From Purshia tridentata (Eukaryota; Streptophyta; Magnoliopsida; Rosales; Rosaceae): a stretch of DNA of 64,000 bases. The DNA lies in NCBI GenBank assembly GCA_003254885.1, contig QANT01004022.1:1-64000 (forward strand), written 5' to 3'. Of the stretch, positions 40,951-53,719 are shown piece after piece; positions within the stretch are counted from its first letter, which is position 1; every line of letters begins with the position of its first letter. Both the position numbers and the translations under genes were made by a program. The notes under the pieces were generated by a model that had not been told where the DNA came from, did no database searches, and was given only the letters and a program-made list of their open reading frames with translations.

Positions 40951-41292
40951 TGCATGTCTCTTTGTTTGCTTTCCATGATCACATACCAACGAAAATATCT
41001 TTTTACTATAAATAGAAATAAAGCATACATGCATACTAGAATAGAGTAAGAGGCTAATTAAACAAACCTGTTGCAATATGCCGATTCACAATTGAGGCTA
41101 AAGTTATACTATATATCCCTGTTATACTATTTTCCTTACGTTTCTTTTTTTATCTTCAGCTAAAGATTAAAATTAGTTGAACTTTTGCATGTCCCGATCT
41201 GGTTGTTTTTCCATCATCACATACCAACCAAAAACTTTCTATAAATAGAAAGAAGGCATATATAGGATAGAGTAAGAGACCTGTTGCAATAT
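40951..41292 (+). repeat. Duplicated TATA-containing segment without a following gene
   Basis: The block at 40951-41079 recurs, diverged, at 41187-41292. Shared landmarks in order are TGCATGTC, CCAT(G/C)ATCACATACCAAC, the TATA-like CTATAAATAGAAA (41007 and 41239), AGAGTAAGAG and CCTGTTGCAATAT. The arrangement looks like a tandemly copied core promoter reading to the right. Only a 32-codon frame (ATG 41295) follows; it has no recognisable features. Confidence 0.6.
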
Positions 41293-44032
41293 AAATGAAA
41301 AAGTGGCGACTGACTGGTGAGGTTATTTATTTCCAATTCCAACGACCAAGCAGAGGGTTAAAGACCCACAATTACTGCATGATCTGTACTCACGGTTAAG
41401 TTCTCTTTCGTTATTTATGCCTCCTTAATTAAAGCTCACTTTCACTGGTACAAGAGATTCGTCCCCATCATATATTATGATTCATAAAATAACAAGGTTG
41501 GGAAGCACCGAAGAATGTCGTTGTAATTGTTTAATTTATGTCTTCGATCTAGTATTTGGATGATTTAGTTTATGTGTTTGTTATCATTTGTAATATGAAA
41601 TTAAATAAATTGTGCTTTAATCTTCGCTAATTAATATTTTTAAATTAATATGAACATATTAATATTAGAGTCATTTTGAAAAGCTAATTAAACTATGACA
41701 AATGATATAATATTCATTATCACTTAATCAAGTTTATGCAGAAGTTAAGTGCGTAGAAAATACCAAAACACATTTTGGGTCTCATAATTCGTGTTAGTGA
41801 GACCCAAACACAAAATTTGGACACTTGAGGGCCGAAATGGATTTGGGTACGAGTATGTGGGGATCACTATTGGAGAAGGCCTTATGTCTTGCAGTATCTA
41901 CCCTTGGGCTTTTTTCCAATTTATTGGACTATTGTGCGTTTACTCTGTTTTGTTTTGGGCTTACTCTTACTTTTAGATTTTGGGCCTATTTCATGCATAG
42001 CGCACTAACGTGCTTCTAAAGGAACCGCACAATTTTCTTTTCCCACCCACTAAAATCACTGTCCCAAATTTTTTCAATTTTACCCTCAATTATTGTTATT
42101 ATTTTTTCATTTCTCAAATCTATTTGTATGTTTTGCAGCGTCTATACTATTGACCTACTTTATCATAATGTCATGATCATAATGAAAGAAGTCCATCTAA
42201 TTATTGTCCAATTTTATATGATTTGAAGGCCCTGATATCATCCACATCCAAATCATTTACAAGCCTTGCCACTTGTTACAAAGTTAGTAGATGAATCATA
42301 CCCTAAAATGCCTCATCGTCCTTTTGTGTGTAGTCTACGGCTCTAATTTCCACTCTTCACGGCTTTTCAATAATTTTCAGTTTTTTTTTTTTTTACAATA
42401 AGAAAATAAAGATGGCAGAAAATCAAGGGACATTAATCACATGATATATGGGGTTTTCCGTAGATTCTATTTGTTCTTCAACGTATCATTGAATCTGTCA
42501 TACATATCCAAATTTTCATTACGTTCAACAAATTATTTATGCCGTTTTTCAGTTCTAAACAAATCATAGACATCTTTTTTTAGTCTTTATATGAAATGAA
42601 AAGAAAAAGTTTTTCTTGTGTTCATGCATGAATCATGCGTGGGGTCTCTCTCAATTTGACATTTCTTTTTGGATCAGTCAAGTCTGATGACACTCCTCCT
42701 TGCCGCGTAGCACATCCTATTTTTTTTTATTTTAAGTGTATATTATATATATTTTAACTCATATCTTAATAATTTAAATTAATATGATTAGTTTGTTTTG
42801 TGCACAAAAGAAAATGAATATGATCAATTATCTATGTTGACGTATCAGTTAAAATATTGTCACCGCCGCAACTCATGATGTAAAGCACAAATTCCATGAG
42901 TACACACTGCACTAGTTGCGGCCTTAAAACACATTTTTGTGATAGTTATGACCACGTATTTGGTAAAGTTATACTATCCTATTTATGACAAACCAAAATT
43001 GTCAACGTAGCCATAATTAGGTGCCAGCCAGACATGTAATTGCCATAAATGGATTGTCGTAAACGATCTCATAACCGCGAAACCATACCCTGAATGGAAT
43101 CCCCCCTTTTCGTTTTTTGGTATGAAGGAATTAGAGTAATATTTGTATGTTAAAATGAAAACATCAAATACGATCAATGCATTGCATACACAAATTTTCT
43201 ACTTTGAAAGTTAGGTTCTAATTAATGAAACATGTACCAAAAATATTTGTTAGATGTAACTCATTAATTTGCTAAATTTATTCCAAGGATAAAAATAATT
43301 CATAAACATTCCTTTTTTATAAGAAATGTACTGAAATAATTAGTCAAGATAGTACAAGTAATAAAAAATTTTATAATATAAATTCCGCAAAGCATGAATA
43401 TGCTTTTTATCTTTAAATGTTGATGGGTTGAACCTTAAATAATAATAAAATATAGAATTATATACTTTTTGTTAAACTCTGTAAAAAATGACTTAAAATA
43501 TAGAAGTGTTCATGTCTATAAGTCTTAATTGAGGGATCTCCAACAAAATAAATGATTTAAATTGTTAAAATACAATATGAAAGATTTCTTAACGGAAAGA
43601 ACCTCTATATATATACAAAAATTTTCTTATATAATAGCTCAATGTTTATAAAATTTTATAATTATGGTGGGTTGCCACAGCTAACCCGGACCGGCATTCC
43701 TAGGAGATCAAAGCCAATCACATAAATAAATAATATAAATGAACGTCAGAATTTGTATATATATATATATATGAATCACATAAATGTTTTCACGAGAAAT
43801 ATATGATATGATCCATAGAAAGGAAGAGAAAAAGAATGACGCAAGGGATGAAGGCAATGGCCCAATAGAGAGAGAGAGAGAGAAGAGGAGCCTGGACTCA
43901 GCCTAGGAGAAGCGTTGACCGGCGGCTTTAAGACCCTTATTTCTCCCGCAATATTGACTGATCTTGGACCTATAAATTAACACAAATCAAACAAATTCAT
44001 AATTCAACAACAACAATCCAATTCAATTCAAT

Positions 44033-44037
<5 letters not shown>
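41293..44037. other. AT-rich spacer upstream of TH2
   Basis: About 2.7 kb without a recognised gene. Frames such as the one at 41791-41976 lack family features. A (GA)n tract lies at 43867-43882. The TH2 promoter should be within the last few hundred bases; a TATAAATT candidate lies at about 43971. Confidence 0.5.

Positions 44038-44063
<26 letters not shown>
44038..44063. repeat. (CT)n tract in the TH2 5' leader
   Basis: An uninterrupted CT tract ends 13 bases before the TH2 start codon, so it lies in the leader if this ATG is used. No ATG lies in frame upstream within the leader. Confidence 0.9.
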
Positions 44064-44076
44064 GTGCTCCGAGATC

Positions 44077-47033
44077 ATGACGGTGGTGGTGGACGACAGC
44101 GGCCTAGCGCGGCGGTTGTGGGCCAAGTTCAGCGAAGAGCACTCGGTTTTCGCTCTCTACACTCCCTTCGTTGTGCGATTGGCCTCCGCTACTCTCCACT
44201 CTAACACCTTCCGCCATTTTCTCTCTCAGGACCTCCATTTTCTCACTGCCTTCGCTCAAGCGTAAGTCCAAGCTACGATTCAGTGAGATCATCTTCTATA
44301 TGCATTCATACATGTATGACTGAATTACGCTGTTTTTCTTGTTCCACTGATCGATCAATAATGGTCTTCTTTGGCTTTCATTTCAGGTATGAATTGGCGG
44401 AGGACTGCGCTGATGATGACGACGACAAGAGTGGCTTACGCGATTTGAGGAAACTTGTTGTCCAGAGACTTCAAATGCACGACTCGCTTGTCCGAGTAAT
44501 TTCTGGACTCCGTTTCTTTATATTTATGTCCTGCAGTGCAATGCATCGTGAATTCGTGATAAAATTCTTTATTTCCCTGCTAAAGGCAATCTTAGACTCT
44601 GTTTGGCTTCCCAGTAAATTTGCCTCATGAATGAAAGGAAAATTTTGAATATTTATTATATTTTTCTCCAAAATTAAACTCACACACATTATTATAATTT
44701 ATCAAGACTCATTTTTGTTTTCTGTTTTTTTTTTATTTTTTTATTTTTTTTATATTATATTTTTCTCCAAAATTAAACTCACACACAGTATTATAATTTA
44801 TCAAGACTCATTTTTGTTTTCTGTTTTTTTTTTATTTTTTTTTTATTTTTTTTAAAGAAGTTATCGCATTGGTTGATTACATGAGTCCAGAAATCAAGGC
44901 TTTTTTTTTTGGTAAAAACTTATAGCTAGAGACTTAATTATTAGTGAAGCTTTCATCATGATGCTTTTCATATATAATCATCTTAATCATGGTCACTAAT
45001 GTTATTGCCTCATAATTCATCGCCACTGATGATTATCGTTCTCACATATTATTCCAACCAAGAATAAAAAATTTATCAACATCATTAATATATGCACCTC
45101 TAAAAATTTAAACAAACCGTTACTATTCACAAGAATTTCACTTGTTTATTGTAATTTATGCTTCTTTTAGCTTCAACTTGTATTCAGTATATGGTTTGAA
45201 TGAGCATAATCTGCAGGAATGCGGCTTTGAACTCCCAAATGAGGGCATTTCTAACGATGCAACAACCAAATACACAGATTTCTTGATTGCAACAGCATCA
45301 GGGAAAGTTGAAGGGGAAAGAGTGCCGGGTAAATTTGCAACTCCTTTTGAAAGGACAAAAGTTGCTGCCTATACGCTTGCTGCTGTGACTCCTTGTATGA
45401 GACTGTATGCGTTGATTAGTGACGAGATACAGGGTATTCTACATCCTGATGATAGCAATCTCATTTACAGAAGCTGGATAGACAATTATTCTTCTCAAAT
45501 TTTTGAGGTCTGTCTGATTATAATTGTGTTTCTTCCTATACCCTTTTTGTTTTAATATTTTGATGATCAAGCAAGAATATATGTTTTGGTTGTTGGGGAT
45601 TTTTTCCTCATAATTCTTACTCATCTTCTCTCTGAATTCAGGAAACAGCTCTACAAAATGAATACATGCTAGATAAACTTAGTATTTCTTTGACTGGGGA
45701 GGAGCTAGAGATTATAGAGAAGCTCTATCATCAATCTATGAAACTTATAGTAGATTTTATTACTAGTCAACCAATTTCCCAGCAAACTGTAGTCCCTCTG
45801 TTTCGGGTGCATGACTTTACTGAATGCCATCTTACCATACTTTGTGACTTTGACTTGGCATGCACTACTTTTGATTCCGCTGCCATTTTGGCAGAGATTG
45901 CAATCATAACAGCACCAAAGGCTGACTGTGATGGATCTGAAACACAACTTGCTCGGATGTCATCAGCAGACTTAAGGAGCACATGGGATGTTCTTTCCAC
46001 CCAGTATACTGAAGAATTTGAACAGTCTGTAGAAAGCATTGTGACCAGTGAGGGAGGTATGATAGCTATTTATCAGGAATGGATGTTGATTGATGCCTTT
46101 ATAGTTTCAAAATAGCACGAACCCACTTTTTTTTCTTTTTTTTTTTTTTTTTTCTGGTGAGGTGAGGAGGGGTATTAATGAATATTATGTTCCTAAATTT
46201 TTGCAGTGGAGAACTTCAATCATGAAGGTCTGTGTAATGCCCTTGAACAACTTGCGGAGTTTGAGAGAAAGGCAAATGCAAGGGTTGTTCAGTCAGGAGT
46301 ACTGAAGGGTTTAAATGTAGAGGATATAAAAAGGGCTGGCCAGCGTCTGATTCTTCAAGATGGTTGTAAAAGGTTCTTTCAGAAGATTGTGAAAAATGAA
46401 AATCTGAAAACTGATGTTCATGTGCTTTCATACTGTTGGTGTGGCGATCTCATTACATCAGCGTTTTCTTCAGGTCTATTTGGAATCCGTATACTTGATT
46501 TCATAAGTTTTAAGTGTTGCCAAGGGAATTTGAGAACTATTCTTATTGCCCCTGTGATGGCCATTCACCAATATGATGTTTAAGTTCCATATTTTGAATT
46601 GCATTGTGCAGGAGATCTAAATGTCTTGAATGTACATTCAAATGAGTTAGTTTATCAAGACTCTGTAACAACAGGCGAAATTGTTAAGAAGTTGGAATCC
46701 CCCATGGAAAAGCTTGAAACCTTCAATGACATCTTAAAGGACTGCAGGAGTAGTGAAGGGAATGAGAAGCACTTAACAGTTTACATTGGAGGGTCTGTGG
46801 GTGACTTCCTTTGCCTGCTTGAAGCCGATATTGGTATTGTAATTGGCTCAAGTTCATGCCTAAGGCGATTAGGTAATCATTTTGGTGTTTCATTTGTCCC
46901 ATTGTTCTCTGGCTTGGTGAAGCGGCAGAGAGAAGTCGCTGAAGATTGTTCCTCTAATTGGAAACCACTGTCTGGCATTCTTTATACAGTCTCTTCTTGG
47001 GCTGAAATACATGCATTCATTTTGGGTACATAA
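44077..47033 (+). CDS. TH2: Bifunctional TH2-like protein: TenA domain and HAD-type thiamin monophosphate phosphatase
   Basis: Six exons, 44077-44261, 44387-44495, 45217-45507, 45642-46056, 46207-46473 and 46612-47033, with consistent phases, give 562 residues. The N-terminal half is a TenA/THI-4 domain (FALYTPFVVRLASATL, FLTAFAQAYELAEDCADDD, AVTPCMRLYALI), related to aminopyrimidine salvage enzymes. The C-terminal half is a HAD phosphatase with motif I CDFDLACTTFD (D264 and D266). Arabidopsis TH2 dephosphorylates thiamin monophosphate, the step before thiamin diphosphate formation, and is reported in mitochondria and cytosol. That protein has an N-terminal extension of about 45 residues ahead of an internal start MTAV...; the gene here begins MTVVVDDSG, matching the short form, and no upstream targeting exon is visible. 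It lies in the interval that separates PSB28 from MIK1. Confidence 0.93.
44655..44852. repeat. 99-bp tandem duplication in TH2 intron 2
   Basis: Two copies (about 44655-44753 and 44754-44852) share TTTTTCTCCAAAATTAAACT, CACACACA, and ATCAAGACTCATTTTTG, with one or two substitutions and different T-tract lengths. The whole duplication lies inside intron 2 (44496-45216), so it should not change the protein. Confidence 0.92.
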
Positions 47034-47037
47034 GCAC

Positions 47038-47069
<32 letters not shown>

Positions 47070-50000
47070 TAAAACATACCCAAAGAGAAATTCATAGTAG
47101 TAGTCTATATATATAAAGTTGGTGGCCAAGGTTTTAATTGAGTGCCATAGGCCAGCCTAATAAAATTTTGGTAGCATCAAAATTGATAGCAAAAGTCAAG
47201 TTCTTCCCCTTCAGCTTTCTGTACATTACATCTTTCAGTTTCAACGAGTTGGTCTTGAGAAAGATTCAGTGGCAACTTTCTGGCAGAAGAGGCAAGGAGA
47301 AGAAGATGCAATATTAATTTGTTTGTCTATAAAATTTGTATATCATAGATGTGATTCGTTTTCCACTTATCATTGGTTCATTGCTCCTGATGATGTATTG
47401 GAGAAGCGTTTTGGAAATATATAGTATAAATTGTATAAACTTGGCTAGTTTATGCTTGTTTGGATCGAATTACAGTGCTTTGGTTCAATTACTTTTTCTT
47501 CAAGAAAGGTTATCTGTTAATCAAGTACTTAAATGAAATTTCAGTAGTTCAGTTCAGGGATGGGCCTGCAGAGTGGCCCAAAAAAGAAGGGCTATTGAGT
47601 ATGGGTATTCAAAGGATTTTCGGATTGGGCTTTGGTATATGAACTGATAGAGGGGCTTTATTGGGCTTACTTACATTATTGAATTTTCTAATTAGCAGAC
47701 GGTGTTGGTAATATTAAAAGACTAAAAGGGCCTCTGCATCTCAATTACAATTTATTTATACTAAAAATACTCCTTAATCAATGTTTTTTAATATAGGGGA
47801 AGGTAATCCTTCCAGGCTTTACCGTTCCATCATTCCTTTATTCTTCATGAGGGTGATATTTGTTCTCACATTTTTTATTACATTATTATATCGATACTCC
47901 AACTTAGGACTTAAACCTTTACAAATTACACACTCCTTTCTATTGAACTTGTGCTTTTGGACTTCAGCTTGGAAAGTAAAGTAAATAAGGCACCCTTGAT
48001 CAAAAGTAAAGAAAGTACACATGAGTCCCACTCGTTGAAAAATTAGAGTATTTTTTATTTTTTTTTAAGTTTCTTTTTATTACATCCTTCCTCAACTTAT
48101 CTTAATTTATTATCTAGTATTGGCATAGTGTAATATCGGAATTAGATTAATATTGCTTGGCATAGTGTCCTTTCATCTAGTATTTCGATATTTCAATAAT
48201 CAAAATGTGGGTCCTAGAAAATTATGGGACCCGAACTCATGCATGTGGCACACGTGCAGAGAGTAGCACCATGATCCCAATCATGAAAGGTTGGGGTTGG
48301 GTTTTGGGTGTGGCTTGGGGCATAAAGCCATGTGAAGGCACGTAACCAGCCATGCCTTCTTCCCATGGATTCCCAACTAAGAGTCTGAGGGTAATATTAC
48401 AAATCAATAAAATTCATCCCAAAAACCTCTCTCTCTCTCTCTCTCTCTCTCTCCAATAATAGGGTGGAGCTGGAGGTCCTTCCCAAGGAAGCTGCTGTTT
48501 CACATGGCTTCCATCTCTGTAATCTAATAGAGCAGAATAGTTCCAATTATAAAGTAGCCACTATATGACATTACCAATATTTTAAATGAACTGCTCTGCA
48601 TGTGTGCATGTGAAAATTTTGCAGTTTATCAAACAAAGAAAAAACAATTTAATCTGAGAGAAATAGCAGTTGGGATCAGACCACTATTCATAATATGCAC
48701 ATCACTTTCTTCCATTTCCTCCTGTTTGCTCTTCACTTTTTCTACTTGATTTCTTTTTAGTTCAATAATGCACATTTTTTTGTCCTCATATTTTCCTTCT
48801 ATCTATTAAGCAAGAATACACAGACATAAACAAAAAAAGACAAAATTGTTAAGTATCCATTAGATAATTTCATGTTCATGTTCATGTTACCCAGATAACG
48901 CTAAATTGAGCATTTTATTTTTTAAATATTGGGTTTATTAATCCTTCAAAAAATAGGAAATGTAATAGCTAGCCACTAAGCTTTCAAGAAGGGTGGACTA
49001 ATTAATATATAGGGAACCTGCCCTATATATTAACATTTAGGTATGGCCATTTGTTTTTGTATTTTTAAATGGGGAGCAGAGTTTTTGTCTTTGTTTTAAT
49101 GTTTGGTTCACCCCTGTAACATGGCAAGATTCCCTCATATCAATCATGAGGAATAAATGACATGTTCATCGAGTTATTGACTCTAATTAACCATAAAAGT
49201 AGATGATGGGTATGAACTGGCGGTGCTTTTATATTTGGGTAGTTCTTCTTTTCCTTATTCTCAGCATTTTGGTGCAGCAAATAATAAAAAAATCATAAAT
49301 ATTTGAAATTCTTTTAGGTACCCAAATGAACAAACTAGTTACTATTATGATCTGGGGTTTGATGTTAGCCTATACACACGCTTCGTGGTCTTTTCTTTTA
49401 AATCATTCAATGACGAATCCACTTTAGGCATTCATTTCTGATGAATCTTTGTCATACTTAGAAGTTACCCTTTAGAAGCAGGAAAAATATCCTTAAGATA
49501 TATGAAACCTAAATCATTCAAGCATATGTAGCTTTGGGTTCCTTTCCACATCGTTGTGTGAGGCTTAAGATAAAGTGGCTTTTAAGACAAATCTATTTCA
49601 TGTACTTGCTTCATTCTTTTTATTATCATTTTTTTTTAAGATATATCATATATAAGATGTCTCTTTTTAAGTTTATTTGTATTCAATGAGTGAACTAGGA
49701 TTTATATGTATTCAATGAGTGAACTGAGATTAGTCTAGTTGACCGAAGATAAAAGTTTTCCTCTACACACTCGAGTTCGAACCCTCCTCAACCCTGTAAT
49801 AATAAAAATATATATATTTCTTGATATAAAATAACAAATGTAATAACTCATGTGCCATGTAAAGTTCAAAGAAACAATAAGATGAAATTTAATATGTCTA
49901 TTTAGTTCAACTCAATGTGTGATACAACGTACTAAACAAGACCTAAATGGATATGATTCAATTTCCATTCGCATCTACACATCCTCCAATCGCAAGACCA

Positions 50001-50545
50001 GTTAGAATACTAAGTAAACACTTATTTTTATGAGAAATAATTGCATAAGACAAAGCATTAAGGAGTAAAGGAAACAATTTCATTATGAATTTATGATGAT
50101 GACTCACTCAAGTTGACTATATATGATAACAGATTTAACAGACAGAAAGAACACTTCAAACACTTACACTGCATGAGAGGTGAAGACTGAAGACCACATT
50201 CTCTCCCATGTTTGGTGTCGGGGAAACTTCCAATAAGTCCAAAGCTTCCCCGTCATTACTTGCATTTAACAGCTGTTGCAGTACCCAAGATCTCACGAGC
50301 CTCCTCAAAACTATTATTAGAACAAACTTGACTAATTAATCAATCAATCATCCAATTCAATATTTATTTATATACCAACACTTAATACATCAACCAGTCT
50401 TCTTTCCATTACTAGCTTCCTCACACAACAGTTACAAACACACACTGTCTTTCTCTTTCTGTCTATCAGTTTCAGAGACTGAAAATGGTGGAAAATCAGA
50501 GAGAGAAGTAGCCAATGAAGAAAACCCAATAAGCAGAATTACAAG
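47034..50545. other. 3' flank of TH2 and spacer before the MIK1-like gene
   Basis: A CT-rich tract at 47038-47069 directly follows the TH2 stop codon. A (CT)n tract lies at 48427-48453. A short tandem repeat of TGTATTCAATGAGTGAACT occurs at 49678-49724. No gene was recognised in 3.5 kb. The last 200 bases before the kinase gene are probably its leader. Confidence 0.55.
49725..49810 (+). mobile_element. Possible tRNA-derived SINE remnant
   Basis: The stretch contains an A-box-like TTAGTCTAGTTGACCGAAG and, 30-40 bp on, the B-box-like GAGTTCGAACCCTCC, followed by an A/T-rich tail with ATAATAAAAATA. This arrangement is that of plant SINE heads. The match is short, and tRNA folding is not supported. 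Confidence 0.35.
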
Positions 50546-53500
50546 ATGCAATTGAAAACCCAGTTTCTGATCTTCTTCTTCTTTTACTGTTGCATTAGCT
50601 GCTCTTCTTTTGGTTTTGCTGCTGTGGCTAATGGTGATGAAGTTTCTGCTTTGCTTTCGATTAAAGCGGGTCTACTTGATCCATTAAACAGCCTCAAAGA
50701 TTGGAAGTTGCCGGACAATGTGTCCAGAAAGTACGCATATGCAGCTCACTGCAACTGGAATGGGGTGTGGTGCAACACTGAGGGACATGTTGAGAAGCTT
50801 GATCTCTCTCACATGAATCTCAGTGGCAAAGTCTCAGATGACATCCAATGGCTGAAAAGCCTCACTTCTCTCAACTTGTGCTGCAGTGGGTTTTTCTCAT
50901 CATTACCAAAATCCATAGCAAACCTCACAGCCCTGAAGAGTTTTGATGTCAGCCAGAATTCGTTTGTTGGTGACTTTCCAGCAGGTTTTGGAAGGATGGC
51001 TGGACTGACAACATTGAATGCTTCGAGCAACAATTTCTCGGGTTTGCTTCCGGAGGATCTCGGGAATGCCAGCCTGCTGCAGACTCTGGATCTCAGAGGG
51101 AGCTTCTTCCAAGGCTCAATTCCAAAGTCCTTCAAGAACTTGCAGAAGCTCAAGTTTCTTGGCCTTTCTGGGAATAACCTCACAGGCCAAATCCCACCAG
51201 AGCTTGGCCAGCTTTCTTCTCTGGAGAGTATGATTCTTGGGTACAATGAATTTGAAGGTGGAATTCCAATGGAATTTGGAAATCTTACCAACCTTAAATA
51301 TCTTGATTTGGCAGTTGGGAATCTTAGTGGTGAAATTCCAGCTGAATTGGGCAGGCTTAAGATGCTTGAGACAGTGTTCTTGTACAAGAACAATTTTGAA
51401 GGTAAAATCCCAGCAGCAATTGGCACCATTACTTCATTGCAGTTGCTGGATCTCTCTGATAACATGTTATCAGGGGAACTTCCAGCTGAGATTGGTGAGC
51501 TGAAGAATTTGCAGCTTCTGAATGTAATGTGCAACAAGTTGTCAGGTTCTGCACCATTGGGACTTGGAAGCTTGACTCAATTAATGGTTCTTGAGCTATG
51601 GAACAACTCTTTCTCAGGGCCTTTACCAAGTGATCTTGGTAAAAATGCCCCATTGCAGTGGTTGGACATATCTTCCAACTCATTCTCTGGTGAGATTCCA
51701 GCAACATTGTGCAATAAAGGCAATCTCACCAAGCTCATCCTCTTCAACAATGCCTTCACAGGTCCCATTCCAGTTGGCTTATCGACGTGCCTTTCATTGG
51801 TTCGTGTTCGGATGCAGAACAATCTTCTTTCTGGTACAATCCCCGTTGGGATTGGAAAGCTTGGGAGGCTTCAGAGGTTAGAATTGGCCAATAACAATCT
51901 TACTGGTGTAATCCCAGATGACATTGCTTCTTCTACATCACTTTCTTTCATTGATCTGTCTCAAAACCACCTCCATTCTTCTCTTCCTTCTACCATTCTT
52001 TCTGCTCCAAGTTTGCAGACCTTCATGGCCTCAAATAATTACTTGGTGGGAGAGATCCCGGATCAATTCCAGGATTGTCCTTCACTTTCAGTGCTCGATC
52101 TCTCATCGAACCATTTCTCAGGAAGCATTCCAGAAAGCATTGCGTCTTGTGAGAAATTGGTAAACTTGAATCTGAGGAACAACAATTTGACTGGGGACAT
52201 CCCAAAGTCAATTGCCATGATGCCCACATTGGCCATTCTGGATCTATCCAACAACTCTCTGACTGGTGGTATACCAGAAAATTTTGGAATCTCTCCAGCC
52301 TTGGAAACTCTCAATGTCTCATATAACAAGCTAGAGGGTCCAGTCCCAGCAAATGGTGTGCTCAGAACAATAAACCCAAGTGATCTTGTGGGCAATGCTG
52401 GTCTCTGCGGCAGTGTCCTCCCTCCTTGCATTCAAAATCCAGCATCTAAATCGAAGCATAGGAGCTTGCACAGGAGGAACATTGTTACAGGATGGGTGAT
52501 TGGGATTGCAACAGTCTTGGCAGTTGGGATTGCACTTTTTGGTGCTAGATCTCTATACAAAAGGTGGTATTTGAATGGAAGTTGCTTCGGAGATAGCTTC
52601 GAAGTGGGCAATGGAGAGTGGCCATGGAGATTGATGGCATTCCAGAGGCTTGGTTTCACAAGTGCTGACATTTTGGCTTGTGTGAAGGAATCAAATGTGA
52701 TTGGAATGGGAGCTACTGGGGTAGTCTATAAGGCTGAGATATCGCGGTCAAATACAGTTGTGGCCGTTAAAAAGTTGTGGAGGCCAGCAACAGACATGGA
52801 AACTGGGAGCAGTGATGATCTAGTTGGGGAAGTGAATGTCTTGGGGAGGCTAAGGCATCGAAATATTGTTCGCTTATTAGGGTTTCTGAACAATGATACG
52901 AATTTGATGATAATTTATGAGTTTATGCACAATGGCAGCCTAGGAGAAGCCCTGCATGGAAAGCAAGCAGGGAGGTTGCTTGTAGACTGGGTTTCAAGGT
53001 ATAACATAGCAGTTGGTATCGCGCAAGGTCTTGCTTATCTCCACCATGATTGTCACCCGCCAGTCATCCATAGAGACATCAAGTCCAATAACATACTGCT
53101 TGATGCAAACCTTGAGGCAAGGATTGCTGATTTCGGGTTGGCACGGATGATGGTCCAGAAAAATGAGACAGTTTCCATGGTGGCTGGATCCTACGGTTAC
53201 ATAGCCCCCGGTGAGTTTCCACTTTCTAGTTTCACATCATAATCTTTACAAGTTTGTGTAATTTTCTGGTTAGTAACAAGTTTTTGATTCCCTTGATCAG
53301 AATATGGATACACATTGAAGGTTGATGAAAAGATTGACATCTACAGCTATGGTGTGGTTCTATTGGAGCTTCTCACAGGAAAGAGGCCATTAGACCCTGA
53401 GTTCGGAGAATCGGTAGACATAGTGGAATGGATTCGAAGGAAGATTAGGGACAACAAGTTTTTAGAAGAAGCATTAGACCCCAGTGTAGGAAACTGCAAG

Positions 53501-53719
53501 CATGTTCAAGAGGAGATGCTGTTAGTCCTTAGAATATCACTGCTTTGCACTGCCAAGCTTCCCAAGGACAGACCTTCCATGAGGGATGTCATAACCATGC
53601 TTGGAGAGGCAAAGCCTCGGAGAAAAAGCAGTAGCAACAATGATGCATATGCAAATGCAAATGCAACTAACAAAGACCAGCCTGTGTTTAGCACCTCACC
53701 TGTAAATGGCCTTCTGTAG
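50546..53719 (+). CDS. MIK1: LRR receptor-like kinase, subfamily XI, MIK1/PXL type
   Basis: Two exons, 50546-53210 and 53301-53719, split E(YGY) of the activation loop (G/AA) and give 1027 residues. Order: signal peptide (about 1-26), N-terminal LRR cap with HCNWNGVWC, some 20 leucine-rich repeats to about 620, membrane helix at about 646-671 ([20 protein letters not shown]), and a kinase domain with glycine loop [11 protein letters not shown] (719-729), K742, HRD aspartate 844 and DFG aspartate 862. The kinase is of the RD class with all key residues. The Arabidopsis relative MIK1 acts with MDIS1 in pollen-tube perception of the LURE1 attractant; close relatives in the subfamily bind CLE-type peptides. 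The orthology call rests on overall similarity and on its place between PSB28 and an IAA11-type gene; the ligand cannot be read from sequence. Confidence 0.9.

Noticed and set aside
41791-41976. A 61-codon frame with hydrophobic C-terminus
   Set aside because: AT-rich spacer, no homology recognised, no promoter or splice context.
49725-49810. Intact tRNA gene
   Set aside because: B-box-like motif is present, but the arms do not pair into a cloverleaf; listed only as a possible SINE remnant.
50809-51537. A 242-codon open frame on the minus strand inside the MIK1-like gene
   Set aside because: It is antisense to the leucine-rich repeats, whose periodic codon pattern keeps the opposite strand open; no family features.
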